Source: Zhongshania aliphaticivorans
GTDB taxonomy: Bacteria; Pseudomonadota; Gammaproteobacteria; Pseudomonadales; Spongiibacteraceae
DNA length: 64,000 bases
NCBI RefSeq assembly: GCF_001586255.1
Contig: NZ_CP014544.1
Location: forward strand, 1,643,501-1,707,500
Direction of reading: 5' to 3'
The notes under the pieces are model-generated. The model was not told the origin of the DNA. It searched no databases and worked only from the letters and a program-made list of their open reading frames with translations. A program made the position numbers and the translations under genes. Of this stretch, positions 29,795-39,740 are shown piece by piece. Each line of letters starts with the position of its first letter. Position 1 is the stretch's first letter.

Positions 29795-29823
29795 TGTCTT
29801 TGCTCAGTGAGTAGCGCCTAAAG

Positions 29824-29852
29824 ACCGTTAATTCTCTCGTGGAATTAACGGT
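29824..29852. repeat. 11-bp inverted repeat downstream of ffh
   Basis: ACCGTTAATTC and GAATTAACGGT are perfect complements around a 7-nt loop. There is no T-tract, so a Rho-independent terminator is not certain; it may be a transcript-end stabiliser or protein site. Confidence 0.6.
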
Positions 29853-29998
29853 GTGCTATAGCTAGATTTAATCTCTTAATTGATTCTTAAGGTGTTGATA
29901 ATTAAGGGTTTGATGTTTTGAGTGCGTAATTTTTTCTCGATATTGTCGCGATGATATTGCCTAGGGCGGTCGCCTTGGAAGAAAAACTGCGCTAAGTG

Positions 29999-30027
29999 TT
30001 TCATATATCACTTAATTCCCTTATAAT
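29999..30027 (+). promoter_or_regulatory. Candidate rpsP operon promoter
   Basis: A consensus TATAAT (30022-30027) with TTTCAT 17 bp upstream. A GC-rich stretch (CCGCGCC) follows the -10, as in stringently controlled promoters. It lies about 94 bases before rpsP. Confidence 0.5.
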
Positions 30028-30120
30028 TCCGCGCCTTTATGGCTTCGGCCAGTAAATGCTTCGAATTTTTCGATAAGCAGGCGTTTTTTGCCTGCCCAAA
30101 TGCTAGGAAATGGAACAAGA

Positions 30121-30369
30121 ATGGTCATTATTCGTTTGGCACGTGGTGGTTCTAAAAAACGCCCATTTTATCATCTGACAGTTACTGACAGCCGCACTTC
30201 ACGCGACGGCCGTTTTATTGAACGCGTTGGTTTTTTCAACCCAGTTGCCCGTGGCAATGAAGAGCGTCTACGTGTTGATAACGCACGCGTTGAACACTGG
30301 GTGTCTAAAGGCGCGCAAGTGTCTGATCGCGTTGCAAAGTTGCTGAAAGACGCATCTGCTGTCGCTTAA
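30121..30369 (+). CDS. rpsP: 30S ribosomal protein S16
   Basis: An 82-residue 30S assembly protein starting [18 protein letters not shown], with [22 protein letters not shown] 30121 is chosen over an upstream in-frame start (30088), as the family begins here and GGAAATGGAAC precedes it. First gene of the rpsP-rimM-trmD-rplS operon; it ends directly before the rimM ATG with no gap. Confidence 0.98.
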   Translation: MVIIRLARGGSKKRPFYHLTVTDSRTSRDGRFIERVGFFNPVARGNEERLRVDNARVEHWVSKGAQVSDRVAKLLKDASAVA

Positions 30370-30915
30370 ATGTCAGCGCTTGCCCCGCAAGGCCGGGTGA
30401 TAATCGCTAAGATTACAGCGGTTTATGGGGTGAAAGGGTGGGTGAAGATACATTCTTTCACCGACCCGCTAAGTAATTTTTTTGGCTACAGCGATGTTTA
30501 CTTTTGCAGGTCTGGAAAGTGGCAGCGCGCCGAGTTTGACGAGTGTCGGCCTCACGGCAAAGGCATAGTCGGTCACTTGGTGGGCGTGGATGATCGCGAT
30601 GCAGCTGCTGCATATTGTGGTTTAGAACTTGCTGTAGCTGATGACGCCTTGCCGGTGCTGGAAGGTGATGAGTATTATTGGCATCAGTTGATTGGCCTAA
30701 AGGTCAATACGCTGCTGGCTTCCGGTGACATCTGTTTATTGGGTGAGGTGGATCACCTTCTCGAAACAGGTGCCAACGATGTGCTGGTGGTGCGTAAGTG
30801 CGCTGGCAGCATTGATGATAAGGAGCGTTTGATTCCTTATGTTCCGGGGCAGTTTGTAAAAGATATCGATCTTGACGCCAAGATCATGTCGGTGGACTGG
30901 GATCCTGAGTTCTAG
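30370..30915 (+). CDS. rimM: Ribosome maturation factor RimM
   Basis: A 30S maturation factor that binds S19 and aids head assembly. The 181 residues have the N-terminal RimM domain (VIIAKITAVYGVKGWVKIHSFTD) and a C-terminal PRC-barrel (about 100-178; DEYYWHQLIGLKV, LIPYVPGQFVKDIDLDAKIMSVDWD). It follows rpsP directly and is about 55 bases ahead of the trmD start used here. Confidence 0.96.
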   Translation: MSALAPQGRVIIAKITAVYGVKGWVKIHSFTDPLSNFFGYSDVYFCRSGKWQRAEFDECRPHGKGIVGHLVGVDDRDAAAAYCGLELAVADDALPVLEGDEYYWHQLIGLKVNTLLASGDICLLGEVDHLLETGANDVLVVRKCAGSIDDKERLIPYVPGQFVKDIDLDAKIMSVDWDPEF

Positions 30916-30969
30916 TTAAACGGGGCAAAGGTGCTAGGCCAACGAGGCTGGGCCATAGGGGACAGTGTC

Positions 30970-31710
30970 GTGGAAATATCGGTGGTTAGCCTGTTTCCCG
31001 AGATGTTTGCCGCAGTGCGCGATTACGGCGTTACGGGGCGAGCAGTTCAGAACGGTTTGCTCAGTATAACGTGTTGTAATCCTCGAGATTACACCACGGA
31101 TCGTCACCAAACAGTGGATGACCGGCCCTATGGGGGCGGCCCAGGTATGGTGATGAAGACCGAGCCGCTGCAGCGTGCCATTGCGGTTGCAAAGGCATCG
31201 GTAGCGCCGGGGGCGACAGTGATTTATCTGTCACCCCAGGGGCGACCGCTAACGCAGGCTGGTTTGGCTGAGTTGGCGACAAAGCCTTCGCTGGTATTGT
31301 TAGCGGGCCGTTATGAAGGTGTGGATGAGCGCCTGATTGACAGCGAAGTCGATGAAGAATGGTCGATTGGCGATTATGTATTAAGTGGTGGTGAGTTAGC
31401 GGCCATGGTAATGATTGACGGATTAAGTCGTTTATTGCCGGGTGTGTTGGGTCATCATTTGTCGGCAGAGCAAGATTCTTTTGCCGATGGTTTGCTGGAT
31501 TGTCCGCACTACACGCGGCCTGAGCACTACCGAGACATGGCGGTGCCAGACGTGCTGTTAAGTGGTAATCATGAAGCGATACGACGCTGGCGGCTGAAGC
31601 AGTCACTGGGTCGGACATGGTTGCGGCGCAGAGATTTACTTGAACAGGTAGAACTGAGCGACGAACAAAATAAACTGCTGGCGGAATTTGTCCGCGAGCT
31701 TGACGATTAA
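30970..31710 (+). CDS. trmD: tRNA (guanine-37-N1)-methyltransferase TrmD
   Basis: Essential SAM-dependent enzyme making m1G37, which prevents +1 frameshifting. The SPOUT trefoil-knot protein (246 residues) has [47 protein letters not shown] and [21 protein letters not shown] at 30970 is chosen: AGGGGA lies 7 bases before it and it gives the standard N-terminus. The upstream GTG (30931) would add 13 residues not seen in the family. Confidence 0.97.
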   Translation: MEISVVSLFPEMFAAVRDYGVTGRAVQNGLLSITCCNPRDYTTDRHQTVDDRPYGGGPGMVMKTEPLQRAIAVAKASVAPGATVIYLSPQGRPLTQAGLAELATKPSLVLLAGRYEGVDERLIDSEVDEEWSIGDYVLSGGELAAMVMIDGLSRLLPGVLGHHLSAEQDSFADGLLDCPHYTRPEHYRDMAVPDVLLSGNHEAIRRWRLKQSLGRTWLRRRDLLEQVELSDEQNKLLAEFVRELDD

Positions 31711-31758
31711 TTGACATCTAGCTGCGAAGCTACAAACCTTTGAATTTAGGAGCATGCC

Positions 31759-32121
31759 ATGAGCACCAACAAAATTATTGCCGCACTGGAAGCAGAGCAG
31801 TCCACCAAAGAGCTGCCAGATTTCAGCCCCGGTGACACCGTTGTTGTCCAAGTGAAAGTTAAGGAAGGTGCACGTGAGCGTCTGCAGGCTTTCGAAGGTG
31901 TTGTCATTGGCATTCGTAGCCGTGCCCTGAACTCGGCTTTCACCGTACGTAAAATCTCCCACGGCGTTGGTGTAGAGCGTACTTTCCAGACTTACAGCCC
32001 GCTGATTGAAAGCATTCAAGTCAAGCGTCGCGGCGACGTTCGTCAAGCCAAACTGTACTACTTGCGTGAACTGAGCGGTCGTGCAGCACGTATTAAAGAA
32101 AAGCTTGGCGCTAAAGCGTAA
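31759..32121 (+). CDS. rplS: 50S ribosomal protein L19
   Basis: A 120-residue protein at the 30S-50S interface. Matching blocks are [45 protein letters not shown]-like (here [17 protein letters not shown]) and [25 protein letters not shown] precedes the ATG. Last gene of the operon, with a strong terminator behind. Confidence 0.98.
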   Translation: MSTNKIIAALEAEQSTKELPDFSPGDTVVVQVKVKEGARERLQAFEGVVIGIRSRALNSAFTVRKISHGVGVERTFQTYSPLIESIQVKRRGDVRQAKLYYLRELSGRAARIKEKLGAKA

Positions 32122-32143
32122 ACTTTCTTTTGCGATAAAAAAA

Positions 32144-32166
32144 GGCAGCCATTGGCTGCCTTTTTT
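32144..32166 (+). terminator. Terminator of the rpsP-rplS operon
   Basis: Stem GGCAGCC / GGCTGCC with ATT loop and T6 tail. Confidence 0.93.
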
Positions 32167-32224
32167 GTTTTAGGATGAGCGAAAACTCCGAGTTTACTTT
32201 TGCAAAGCCGAGGTTGCTGGCGGT

Positions 32225-33130
32225 ATGGACCCCAGAATGCAGGATACCCATATTATTGAGCTCTATGCAGATAGCTTGTGGCTAGAAAAGGGCTTGAGTG
32301 CAAATACAATTTCGGCCTACCGTCAGGATTTACAGGCCTTTAGCGACTGGCTGGCATCTCGCGGTCAGAGTTTGCTGTCTATAAGCAAGGCTGATGTCTT
32401 GAGCTATCTCGGCGCTCAGCGGGCCGAGAAGCTCTCTGCTCGCAGCGCAGCGAGGATGTTATCCTGCTTGCGCGGCTTTTATCGGCTGCAGTGCCGCGAG
32501 CAGCGTATAGCGGCAGATCCAACGCTGGACATTGATTCGCCTAAGCTGGGGCGGCCCTTGCCCAAGTCGTTGAGCGAGCAAGATGTTGAAGCTTTACTGG
32601 CTGCGCCAAACACCGATGATCCCCTAGAATTACGCGACAAGGCCATGTTGGAGTTGCTCTATGCCTCGGGCTTGCGTATTACAGAGCTGGTGGGTTTAAA
32701 ATTTGCTCAACTTAGCTTATCTCAGGGCTTGGTGAGGGTCGTTGGCAAGGGTAATAAAGAGCGTTTGGTCCCCATTGGCGAAGAAGCAAGTCTTTGGATA
32801 CAGCGGTTTATGAGCGCCGGGCGGCCGAGTTTGCTCGCGGCTGGAACCGCGCCGGATGTGGTGTTTCCTAGTCGTCGCGGGCAAATGATGACCCGGCAGA
32901 CTTTTTGGCATCGCGTTAAGTATCATGCTTTGAATGCAGGGCTTAGCAGCCAGATTTCTCCGCATACTTTGCGTCATGCTTTTGCAACACATTTGATAAA
33001 TCATGGCGCTGACTTGCGGGTCGTGCAATTATTGCTGGGTCACAGTGATTTGAGTACAACACAGATTTATACTCATGTTGCCCGGGAGCGGATGAAGTCC
33101 TTGCACAGCATGCATCATCCACGTGGTTAG
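32225..33130 (+). CDS. xerD: Site-specific tyrosine recombinase XerD
   Basis: Works with XerC at dif to resolve chromosome dimers under FtsK control. The 301-residue protein has the SAM-like core-binding domain (residues 8-95; ANTISAYRQDLQAFSDWL) and the catalytic domain with YASGLRITELVGL (Arg), VGKGNKERLVPIG (Lys), HTLRHAFATHLINHG (His-x-x-Arg), LLGHSDLSTTQIYTHV (His and the Tyr nucleophile). Assignment to XerD rather than XerC rests on similarity and on the dsbC neighbour, as in E. coli. Confidence 0.95.
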   Translation: MDPRMQDTHIIELYADSLWLEKGLSANTISAYRQDLQAFSDWLASRGQSLLSISKADVLSYLGAQRAEKLSARSAARMLSCLRGFYRLQCREQRIAADPTLDIDSPKLGRPLPKSLSEQDVEALLAAPNTDDPLELRDKAMLELLYASGLRITELVGLKFAQLSLSQGLVRVVGKGNKERLVPIGEEASLWIQRFMSAGRPSLLAAGTAPDVVFPSRRGQMMTRQTFWHRVKYHALNAGLSSQISPHTLRHAFATHLINHGADLRVVQLLLGHSDLSTTQIYTHVARERMKSLHSMHHPRG

Positions 33131-33219
33131 AGCTGCCTGGGGTGACTGAACTTGTTGTCTTGAAGGGTTTCTTAAAATACTGGTTTGGCAGTACTACGAT
33201 TATTTTTTGGAGAAATTAT

Positions 33220-33990
33220 TTGAATATTTTAAATAAGCGCATTGCCGGTGGGGCTTTGTGGGCGATTGTTTTAGCTGGGCTAATACTGCCTGCGATGCAG
33301 GTCAATGCTGGCAGTGTAGTGGTAGATAAGGCAGCCGAAACTGCCATTAGGGCTTCTTTTAAAGTCACCCGTCCTGATATTGTGATTAGTAAAGTTGTCG
33401 CCAGCGAAGAATTGCCGGGTCTTTATTTGGTGACCATGCAAAACGGCCCGGTGGTGTATGCCAGTGCAAATGGTAAATATTTTATCGTCGGTGATATGTT
33501 TGAAATCAGCGCTGCGGGAATTGAGAGTGTTGCCGAGAAAAAGCTCGCGCCACAGCGTCAAGAGTGGCTTAGTGAGGTTAAGCGGGAAGATATGATCATC
33601 TTTAGCCCTAAAGGAAAGGCTAAGGGCGCGATTTATGTCTTTACCGATGTGGATTGCGGGTTCTGCCAGAAGTTGCATCAAGAAGTTCCGCAGCTGAATG
33701 CGGCGGGAATTGAGGTTCGCTATTTGGCATACCCCCGCGCAGGTTTGGGAACTCCAACCTATGACAAAATGGCATCGGCGTGGTGTGCTGATGATCGCAA
33801 TGCCGCAATGGATGCCTTAAAAAGTGGCGGTTTTGTTACGCCGAAGAAGTGTGATAACCCCATCGCTGCTCAGTATCAGTTGGGGGCGGCAATGGGTGTT
33901 ACCGGGACGCCTGCTATTGTGCTAGAGAATGGCAGTTTGATTCCCGGCTACAAGCCTGCTGCTCAGCTTATACCGATGGTACTTCGTTAA
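33220..33990 (+). CDS. dsbC: Thiol:disulfide interchange protein DsbC
   Basis: Periplasmic disulfide isomerase. From TTG 33220 (GGAGAA five bases upstream) the protein has 256 residues: a signal peptide (about 1-27, cleavage near VNA), an N-terminal dimerisation domain (GLYLVTMQNGPVVYAS, KYFIVGDMFEI) and a thioredoxin domain with DVDCGFCQKLH (CGFC active site) plus a second cysteine pair (WCADD, KKCDNP). VTGTPAIVLENG supplies the cis-proline. An earlier start would put 26 non-signal residues in front. Follows xerD, as in enterobacteria; recJ is absent downstream. Confidence 0.93.
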   Translation: MNILNKRIAGGALWAIVLAGLILPAMQVNAGSVVVDKAAETAIRASFKVTRPDIVISKVVASEELPGLYLVTMQNGPVVYASANGKYFIVGDMFEISAAGIESVAEKKLAPQRQEWLSEVKREDMIIFSPKGKAKGAIYVFTDVDCGFCQKLHQEVPQLNAAGIEVRYLAYPRAGLGTPTYDKMASAWCADDRNAAMDALKSGGFVTPKKCDNPIAAQYQLGAAMGVTGTPAIVLENGSLIPGYKPAAQLIPMVLR

Positions 33991-34004
33991 CTTCCAGTGT
34001 TCTT

Positions 34005-34035
34005 AGGTAGCTTTCGCACGTGAGAGCTACCTTTT
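34005..34035 (+). terminator. Terminator after dsbC
   Basis: Stem AGGTAGCT / AGCTACCT around a 12-nt loop, followed by TTT. Lies between dsbC and convergent mltF. Confidence 0.7.
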
Positions 34036-34071
34036 GTCGGACTACTCAGTTCAGATATCGGCTTTACCAGC

Positions 34072-35523
34072 TTACATGGCGTCGAAACCACGGTTTAATT
34101 CTGCGGGTAAATAGTCTGCGGCTATGCGTGGCGGTGGCACGCGATAACGGTTCAGCTCATCCCAAGTTAGCAGTGAATAATAATCGCGAATATTGCGGAC
34201 ATAGCGCGCTGCTTCGTCACCGCGCGCATAGCCGTAGCGAGTGGGCTTAAACCATTTTCTTTGGCGCAATAATGGCAAATTTTCGCGGACGTCATTCCAT
34301 AGGTTGGGGTTACCGCCCAGTTGTTCGGTGATGACCCGTGCGTCTTCAACGTGGCCAAGGCCAATATTGTAGGCGGCGAGGGCAAACCAGCTACGATCCG
34401 GGCTCTCTATTGAGCCGGGCAGTCGACTTAGCATTTTCTTGTAGTAGCGAGCACCGCCTCTAAGGCTTTGCATGGGGTCGCGGCGGTCATCCACGCCGAG
34501 TTCTTCAGCGGTGGCGCGGGTGAGCATCATCATGCCTCGGACCCCGGTGGGCGATCTTGCGTCCGGGTTCCAGTGGGATTCCTGGTAGCTTATGGCGGCA
34601 AGTAATCGCCAGTCTAGGTCGTATTCAATAGCTACTTGCTCGATCATGCCCTTTACTTCTGGCAGCCGCTCTTCTTTTAGTTGGAGGAACGCGTGAGTGT
34701 TAATAAATGTGCGGCGTTCATTGAATGTGAAGTTGCGCTCCACGAGACGCGGCAATTTGCCGTTGTCAATCATGACTTTAAAAAACTCAGCAACGGCCTT
34801 GGTTAGCCCTGCATTGGCGGGTGTTGCTTGCATAGCCCAAGCCAGCTTGCGGGGCTTGCCGGCGCTAAAGCCGATGCGAAAGCTGGGGTAAAAGGCGCGG
34901 TTGGCGTAAAACTCATTGGAATTGATGATTGTCACGTCGATTTGGCCATCGGCGAGCTGTTCAAGTAGGTCAATGGTTTCAAAATCTCGGCTTTCAGCCC
35001 ATGTTAGGTCGGGGTGAGTTTGTTTTAATTCGTTCAATAAGTTGACGTGGGCGGTATTTCCTAATACTCGAATTTGCTTGCCGATTAAGTCTTCCGCGCC
35101 TTTTATAGGGTCATTTACATCGCGGTTGTAGATAAAAAATTGCTTGACGCTTAAGTAGCTTGGGCCAAATACAAGCGAGTCTTGGCGTTCAGGGGTAATG
35201 CTTAGGCCTGCAGCAGCGATATCAGCGCTGCCATTGGCCAGGCTATCAAACACTTCGTCGAGCCCGACTACCGGAATAATTTGCAGTTTTACCCCTAAGT
35301 GCTCGGCAAAGGCGTGGGCCAATTGATACTCAAAACCGGCTGGTGCGCCCTGGCTTTCATAATAAGTAGTGGCGCCATTGCGTGTTACTACCCGTAAAAC
35401 GCCGTCTTCACGAATTTTTTGCAGGCTGTCGCTATTTTCACTGCAGTGCGTAAAAAGGCCGATAAAAAGCACTGGCAGCAGGGCGCGCAGCAGAAATCGT
35501 CGTGTTTTGGGGCAATCTAGCAA
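34072..35523 (-). CDS. mltF: Membrane-bound lytic murein transglycosylase F
   Basis: Outer-membrane lipoprotein-type lytic transglycosylase cleaving peptidoglycan glycan strands. After a signal segment (LLRALLPVLFIGLFTHC, lipobox-like THC) comes a substrate-binding-protein domain (about 40-270; LRVVTRNGATTYYESQG, SADIAAAGLSITPERQDSL) and an SLT domain (about 280-450) with AISYQESHWNPDARSPTG (catalytic Glu) and FALAAYNIGLGHVEDAR. TTG 35523 is chosen because CGGAG lies 9 bases before it and it starts just before the signal; the longer frame (35637) would begin almost at purL. Divergent from purL, as in E. coli. Confidence 0.9.
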   Translation of the reverse strand: MLDCPKTRRFLLRALLPVLFIGLFTHCSENSDSLQKIREDGVLRVVTRNGATTYYESQGAPAGFEYQLAHAFAEHLGVKLQIIPVVGLDEVFDSLANGSADIAAAGLSITPERQDSLVFGPSYLSVKQFFIYNRDVNDPIKGAEDLIGKQIRVLGNTAHVNLLNELKQTHPDLTWAESRDFETIDLLEQLADGQIDVTIINSNEFYANRAFYPSFRIGFSAGKPRKLAWAMQATPANAGLTKAVAEFFKVMIDNGKLPRLVERNFTFNERRTFINTHAFLQLKEERLPEVKGMIEQVAIEYDLDWRLLAAISYQESHWNPDARSPTGVRGMMMLTRATAEELGVDDRRDPMQSLRGGARYYKKMLSRLPGSIESPDRSWFALAAYNIGLGHVEDARVITEQLGGNPNLWNDVRENLPLLRQRKWFKPTRYGYARGDEAARYVRNIRDYYSLLTWDELNRYRVPPPRIAADYLPAELNRGFDAM

Positions 35524-35664
35524 GTGTGATGCTCCGAGAATCTGGGGCTCGATTGTATCGCTTAGCGATTGATCGCACCATAAAGAGTATTTGGGATAAA
35601 ATTTCCCGCGTATTTCCTTTACAATGGCCGGCTTCAATCCATTCGATCAAGGTTGTCGCCCCGA

Positions 35665-38600
35665 ATGCTCATTATTCCAGGTGCTCCGGCGCTTTCAGAT
35701 TTTCGCATAGCTAAATTAGTGGCCAGTTTGACAGGTGATATTCCCAGCCTGCGCGGACTGAGCGCTCAATATATTCACTTGGTCGATACCGCGGTGGCGC
35801 TCGATAGTGAGCGCACGGCAGTATTAAGCCAACTCTTGCAATATGGGCCCCGCGCCGCATTTGCCGAGAGTGATGGCCTGAGCTTCTTTGTGGTGCCGCG
35901 ACCCGGTACTATTTCACCTTGGTCGAGTAAGGCCAGTGATATTGCCCGCAATTGCGGGCTTGATATGATTGCCCGTATTGAACGCGGGGTTTTGTACCGC
36001 GTTGATCTTTCCGCGCCTCTGGAAGATGGCGAGCGCAGGGCCTTGTTGGCGGCGATTCATGACCGCATGGTCGAGACGGTTTTGACCAGTCCGGAGGGCG
36101 CTGAGGTATTGTTTAGCCGCCAAGCTCCTAAGCCAATGCAGGCGGTGGATGTGCTTGTCGGTGGTCGAGACGCCTTAGTTGCAGCGAATAGTGAATTGGG
36201 CTTGGCCTTAGCCGAAGACGAAATCGACTATTTGCTGGAGAGCTTCCTGCAATTGGGGCGTAATCCCAGTGATGTTGAGTTGATGATGTTCGCCCAGGCG
36301 AACTCTGAACACTGCCGCCACAAAATTTTTAATGCCAGCTGGACAATAGATGGTGAGGCTCAGTCTCACTCCCTATTTGGTATGATTAAAAACACCTACC
36401 AGTTAGGTGGCGAAGACGTATTAAGCGCTTATTCCGATAATGCGGCCGTGGTTAAAGGGCATCGTGCGGGACGTTTTTATCCTGAGCCGGGTACGGCCGA
36501 GTACACTTACCACGAAGAAGATATTCATCTTCTTATGAAGGTTGAAACCCATAATCACCCCACGGCGATTTCACCCTTTTCTGGTGCAGGTACCGGTTCT
36601 GGTGGCGAAATTCGTGATGAGGGTGCGGTAGGGCGGGGCTCCAAGCCCAAGGTCGGGCTCTCTGGCTTTAGCGTGTCCAATTTGCGGGTGCCCGGTTACG
36701 AGCAGCCTTGGGAAGCCGACTACGGCAAGCCTGGTCGCATTGTGTCTGCCCTCGATATTATGCTGGAAGGCCCCATTGGCGGCGCCGCCTTTAATAATGA
36801 GTTTGGCCGCCCCAATCTTTGTGGTTACTTTCGCAGCTTTGAAGAAAATGCCTTTGGTGCCAATGGCGAAGAGCGGCGTGGTTATCACAAGCCTATTATG
36901 ATCGCTGGCGGCTACGGTAATGTAAAAGCCGAGCATGTGCTTAAAACTGAATTTCCCGCCGGTTATAAATTAATCGCCTTGGGTGGCCCTGCAATGTTGA
37001 TTGGCTTGGGTGGCGGCGCGGCTTCATCTATGAGCAGTGGTGCATCCACTGAAGACCTCGACTTTGCCTCCGTACAGCGCCAAAACCCAGAAATGGAGCG
37101 CCGTTGCCAAGAGGTGATTGACCGCTGCTGGGCTATGGGTGAGAACAACCCCATTGCCTTTATCCACGATGTTGGTGCTGGAGGCTTGTCTAACGCCTTT
37201 CCTGAGCTGGTGAAAGACGGCGGTTGTGGCGGTAATTTTGAACTGCGCAAAGTGCCTAATGACGAGCCGGGTATGTCGCCACTGGAAATCTGGTGTAACG
37301 AGTCCCAAGAGCGCTATGTCATGGCGATTGCGCCGAAAGATTTAGCGGTATTCGAAGAAATCTGCGCGCGGGAACGTGCGGCCTACGCGGTTGTTGGCGA
37401 GTCGACTATTGATAAACGTCTGCGTCTTGGCGATACCCACTTTGACAATAATCCCGTCGATCTGCCGATGTCGATTTTGTTTGGTAAGCCACCAAAGATG
37501 ACCCGGGAATTTAATCGCCAAAAGCTAAGCTTACCGAGCTTTGAGCCCGCGGCTATTAAAATAGATGAAGCCTTGGATCGCTTGCTGGCACTGCCGACCA
37601 TCGCCAGTAAAAGCTTTTTAATTACCATTGGTGACCGCTCAATTACCGGTCAGGTCCATCGTGACCAAATGGTTGGCCCTTGGCAGGTACCGGTGGCGGA
37701 CTGCGCAGTAACCACAGTGAGTTACGATTCCTACGCCGGTGAGGCCATGGCCATGGGCGAGCGCACGCCGCTAGCCCTAATTAATGGCCCAGCCTCTGGT
37801 CGGATGGCGGTAGCCGAAGCTATCACCAATATCTCTGCCACGCGCATAGAAAGGCTCTCAGATATAAAGCTGTCGGCCAACTGGATGTGTGCGGCGGGTT
37901 ACGGCGGCGAAGACGAAGTGCTGTTTGATACCGTGAAAGCCGTTGGTATGGAGTTTTGCCCGGCGTTAGGTATTACCATCCCTGTCGGCAAAGACTCCAT
38001 GTCAATGCGCACCACTTGGCGTGAGGATGAAGCCGATAAAGCCATCACCGCACCAATGTCCCTAATTATCACTGCATTTAGTCCGGTGAGTGATGTGCGC
38101 AAGACGGTTACTCCGCAACTACGCACCGATTTGGGCGATACCGCCTTGCTGTTGATTGATCTCGGCGCAGGTAAGCAGCGCCTCGGCGGCTCTTGCTTGG
38201 CGCAGGTTTATCAGCAGATTGGCGATACCGCACCGGACATTGACGATCCTAAATTGCTATCGGGCTTCTTTAATGCCATTCAGCAATTGCTAGAAGACAA
38301 AAAAATAATTGCCTATCACGACCGCTCTGACGGTGGAACTGCAATCACTTTGCTGGAAATGGCCTTTGCGGGGCATTGCGGTTTAGATATCGATCTCGGC
38401 TCTGGTGGCACGGTTCATGGCGCCTTGTTTGCGGAAGAAGCTGGTGCAGTGGTTCAGGTTAGGGCCAGTGATCTTAGCGATGTAATGGCGATATTTGCCG
38501 AGCACGGTCTAGGCGATTTGGTTCAAAATATCGGTAGCGCAGTAGCGGGGAACGATGTGCAGATGCGTTTTGCCGGTAGCGTCGTGTTGCATGGCCAGCG

Positions 38601-39552
38601 CTTAGATTTTCATCGCAAGTGGCAGGAATTGAGCTATCGCATGCAGGCACTGCGGGACAATTCTGAATGCGCGCAACAAGAGTTCGACGGCCTGATTGAG
38701 GCTGATCCCGGTTTGAGCAGCAAGCTCAGTTTTGATGCGCAATTGGATGTTGCTGCGCCTTATATTAAAACGGGTGTGCGGCCACGAGTCGCGATACTGC
38801 GTGAGCAGGGCGTTAACGGCCAAATGGAAATGGCGGCGGCCTTTGACCGTGCTGGTTTCAGCGCGGTTGACGTACACATGAGTGATATTCTCAGTGGCCG
38901 TGTAAGCCTAGCCGATTTTAAGGGCTTAGCGGCCTGTGGCGGTTTTTCTTATGGTGACGTGCTGGGCGCGGGTGAGGGCTGGGCAAAAACAATTTTGTTT
39001 AATGCTCGGGCGCGGGACGAATTTGCCGCCTATTTTCAGCGCGACGACACTTTTTCCCTCGGTGTTTGTAATGGCTGTCAAATGATGTCGAATTTACATT
39101 CGCTGATTCCTGGCGCTGAGTTTTGGCCGCGTTTTGTGCGCAACCGCTCAGAACAGTTCGAGGCGCGGGTCGCGCAGCTTGAAATTCCGGAATCACCCTC
39201 CATATTACTTGCGGGCATGGCTGGTTCTCACTTGCCAGTGGCCATTGCGCATGGGGAGGGGCGCGCGGAGTTTGCAGATGCGACTCAGCTTGGCAATTTG
39301 CAGCAGTCTGGTAAAGTTGCGCTGCAATTTATTGATAATCATTTGGCGGTGACTGAGCAGTATCCGGCCAATCCGAATGGTTCTCCGGCAGGTATTGCCG
39401 GTGCCAGTAGTGCCGATGGTCGCGTAACCATCATGATGCCTCACCCCGAACGGGTTTTCCGCACCGTGCAGAATTCTTGGATCGCGGATAACTCGGTAGA
39501 GGACAGCGGCTGGATGCGCTTATTCCGCAATGCTCGGGTTTGGGTGGGATAA
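35665..39552 (+). CDS. purL: Phosphoribosylformylglycinamidine synthase
   Basis: Fourth step of purine synthesis: FGAR + Gln + ATP to FGAM. The large single-chain form (1295 residues) starts [14 protein letters not shown]. It has the N-terminal PurS-like domain, linker ([18 protein letters not shown]), two AIRS-like ATP-binding halves ([32 protein letters not shown]) and a C-terminal glutaminase with [12 protein letters not shown] (Cys nucleophile) and MPHPERVFR (His, Glu). ATG 35665 is used rather than the TTG at 35653, which lies against its own AAGG. A terminator follows. Confidence 0.97.
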   Translation: MLIIPGAPALSDFRIAKLVASLTGDIPSLRGLSAQYIHLVDTAVALDSERTAVLSQLLQYGPRAAFAESDGLSFFVVPRPGTISPWSSKASDIARNCGLDMIARIERGVLYRVDLSAPLEDGERRALLAAIHDRMVETVLTSPEGAEVLFSRQAPKPMQAVDVLVGGRDALVAANSELGLALAEDEIDYLLESFLQLGRNPSDVELMMFAQANSEHCRHKIFNASWTIDGEAQSHSLFGMIKNTYQLGGEDVLSAYSDNAAVVKGHRAGRFYPEPGTAEYTYHEEDIHLLMKVETHNHPTAISPFSGAGTGSGGEIRDEGAVGRGSKPKVGLSGFSVSNLRVPGYEQPWEADYGKPGRIVSALDIMLEGPIGGAAFNNEFGRPNLCGYFRSFEENAFGANGEERRGYHKPIMIAGGYGNVKAEHVLKTEFPAGYKLIALGGPAMLIGLGGGAASSMSSGASTEDLDFASVQRQNPEMERRCQEVIDRCWAMGENNPIAFIHDVGAGGLSNAFPELVKDGGCGGNFELRKVPNDEPGMSPLEIWCNESQERYVMAIAPKDLAVFEEICARERAAYAVVGESTIDKRLRLGDTHFDNNPVDLPMSILFGKPPKMTREFNRQKLSLPSFEPAAIKIDEALDRLLALPTIASKSFLITIGDRSITGQVHRDQMVGPWQVPVADCAVTTVSYDSYAGEAMAMGERTPLALINGPASGRMAVAEAITNISATRIERLSDIKLSANWMCAAGYGGEDEVLFDTVKAVGMEFCPALGITIPVGKDSMSMRTTWREDEADKAITAPMSLIITAFSPVSDVRKTVTPQLRTDLGDTALLLIDLGAGKQRLGGSCLAQVYQQIGDTAPDIDDPKLLSGFFNAIQQLLEDKKIIAYHDRSDGGTAITLLEMAFAGHCGLDIDLGSGGTVHGALFAEEAGAVVQVRASDLSDVMAIFAEHGLGDLVQNIGSAVAGNDVQMRFAGSVVLHGQRLDFHRKWQELSYRMQALRDNSECAQQEFDGLIEADPGLSSKLSFDAQLDVAAPYIKTGVRPRVAILREQGVNGQMEMAAAFDRAGFSAVDVHMSDILSGRVSLADFKGLAACGGFSYGDVLGAGEGWAKTILFNARARDEFAAYFQRDDTFSLGVCNGCQMMSNLHSLIPGAEFWPRFVRNRSEQFEARVAQLEIPESPSILLAGMAGSHLPVAIAHGEGRAEFADATQLGNLQQSGKVALQFIDNHLAVTEQYPANPNGSPAGIAGASSADGRVTIMMPHPERVFRTVQNSWIADNSVEDSGWMRLFRNARVWVG

Positions 39553-39565
39553 GTTTAATAAAAAG

Positions 39566-39588
39566 AGGCCGGTTTTTACCGGCCTTTT
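39566..39588 (+). terminator. Terminator after purL
   Basis: Stem AGGCCGG / CCGGCCT with TTTTTA loop and T4 tail. Confidence 0.88.
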
Positions 39589-39598
39589 AATATATGTA

Positions 39599-39664
39599 GA
39601 GATCTTCACACACGCTGAGATTTTATTTTCTGCTAAGGGAAAATAGCGAGCGTGTGAAGGTCTC
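39599..39664. repeat. 66-nt imperfect inverted repeat upstream of secD
   Basis: Outer arms GAGATCTTCACAC (39599-39611) and GTGTGAAGGTCTC (39652-39664) pair over 13 positions with one G-U. Inside, TATTTTC and GAAAATA form a second 7-bp stem. It lies after the purL terminator and about 75 bases before secD, so it may be a leader structure, a site bound by a regulator, or a small mobile repeat. No family recognised. Confidence 0.6.
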
Positions 39665-39740
39665 GTAATGTGGGTGTTAGGGGTGTCTCGCCCAGTGTTA
39701 AACGGACACCGTCGCAACAGGCGGTTTTGGTGGAAATAGA

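Larger units (their letters stand above)
29795..30120. other. Intergenic region ffh-rpsP
   Basis: About 326 bp without a gene. It contains an 11-bp perfect hairpin just after ffh and a candidate promoter for the rpsP operon, followed by about 90 bases of leader that could carry translational control of the ribosomal protein operon. No conserved RNA motif is recognised. Confidence 0.6.

Noticed and set aside
39668-39739. A 23-codon frame ending one base before secD (MWVLGVSRPVLNGHRRNRRF...)
   Set aside because: Considered as a secretion-monitoring leader peptide, but it is too short to leave the ribosome tunnel and engage Sec, has no own ribosome binding site, and the secD binding site lies inside it.
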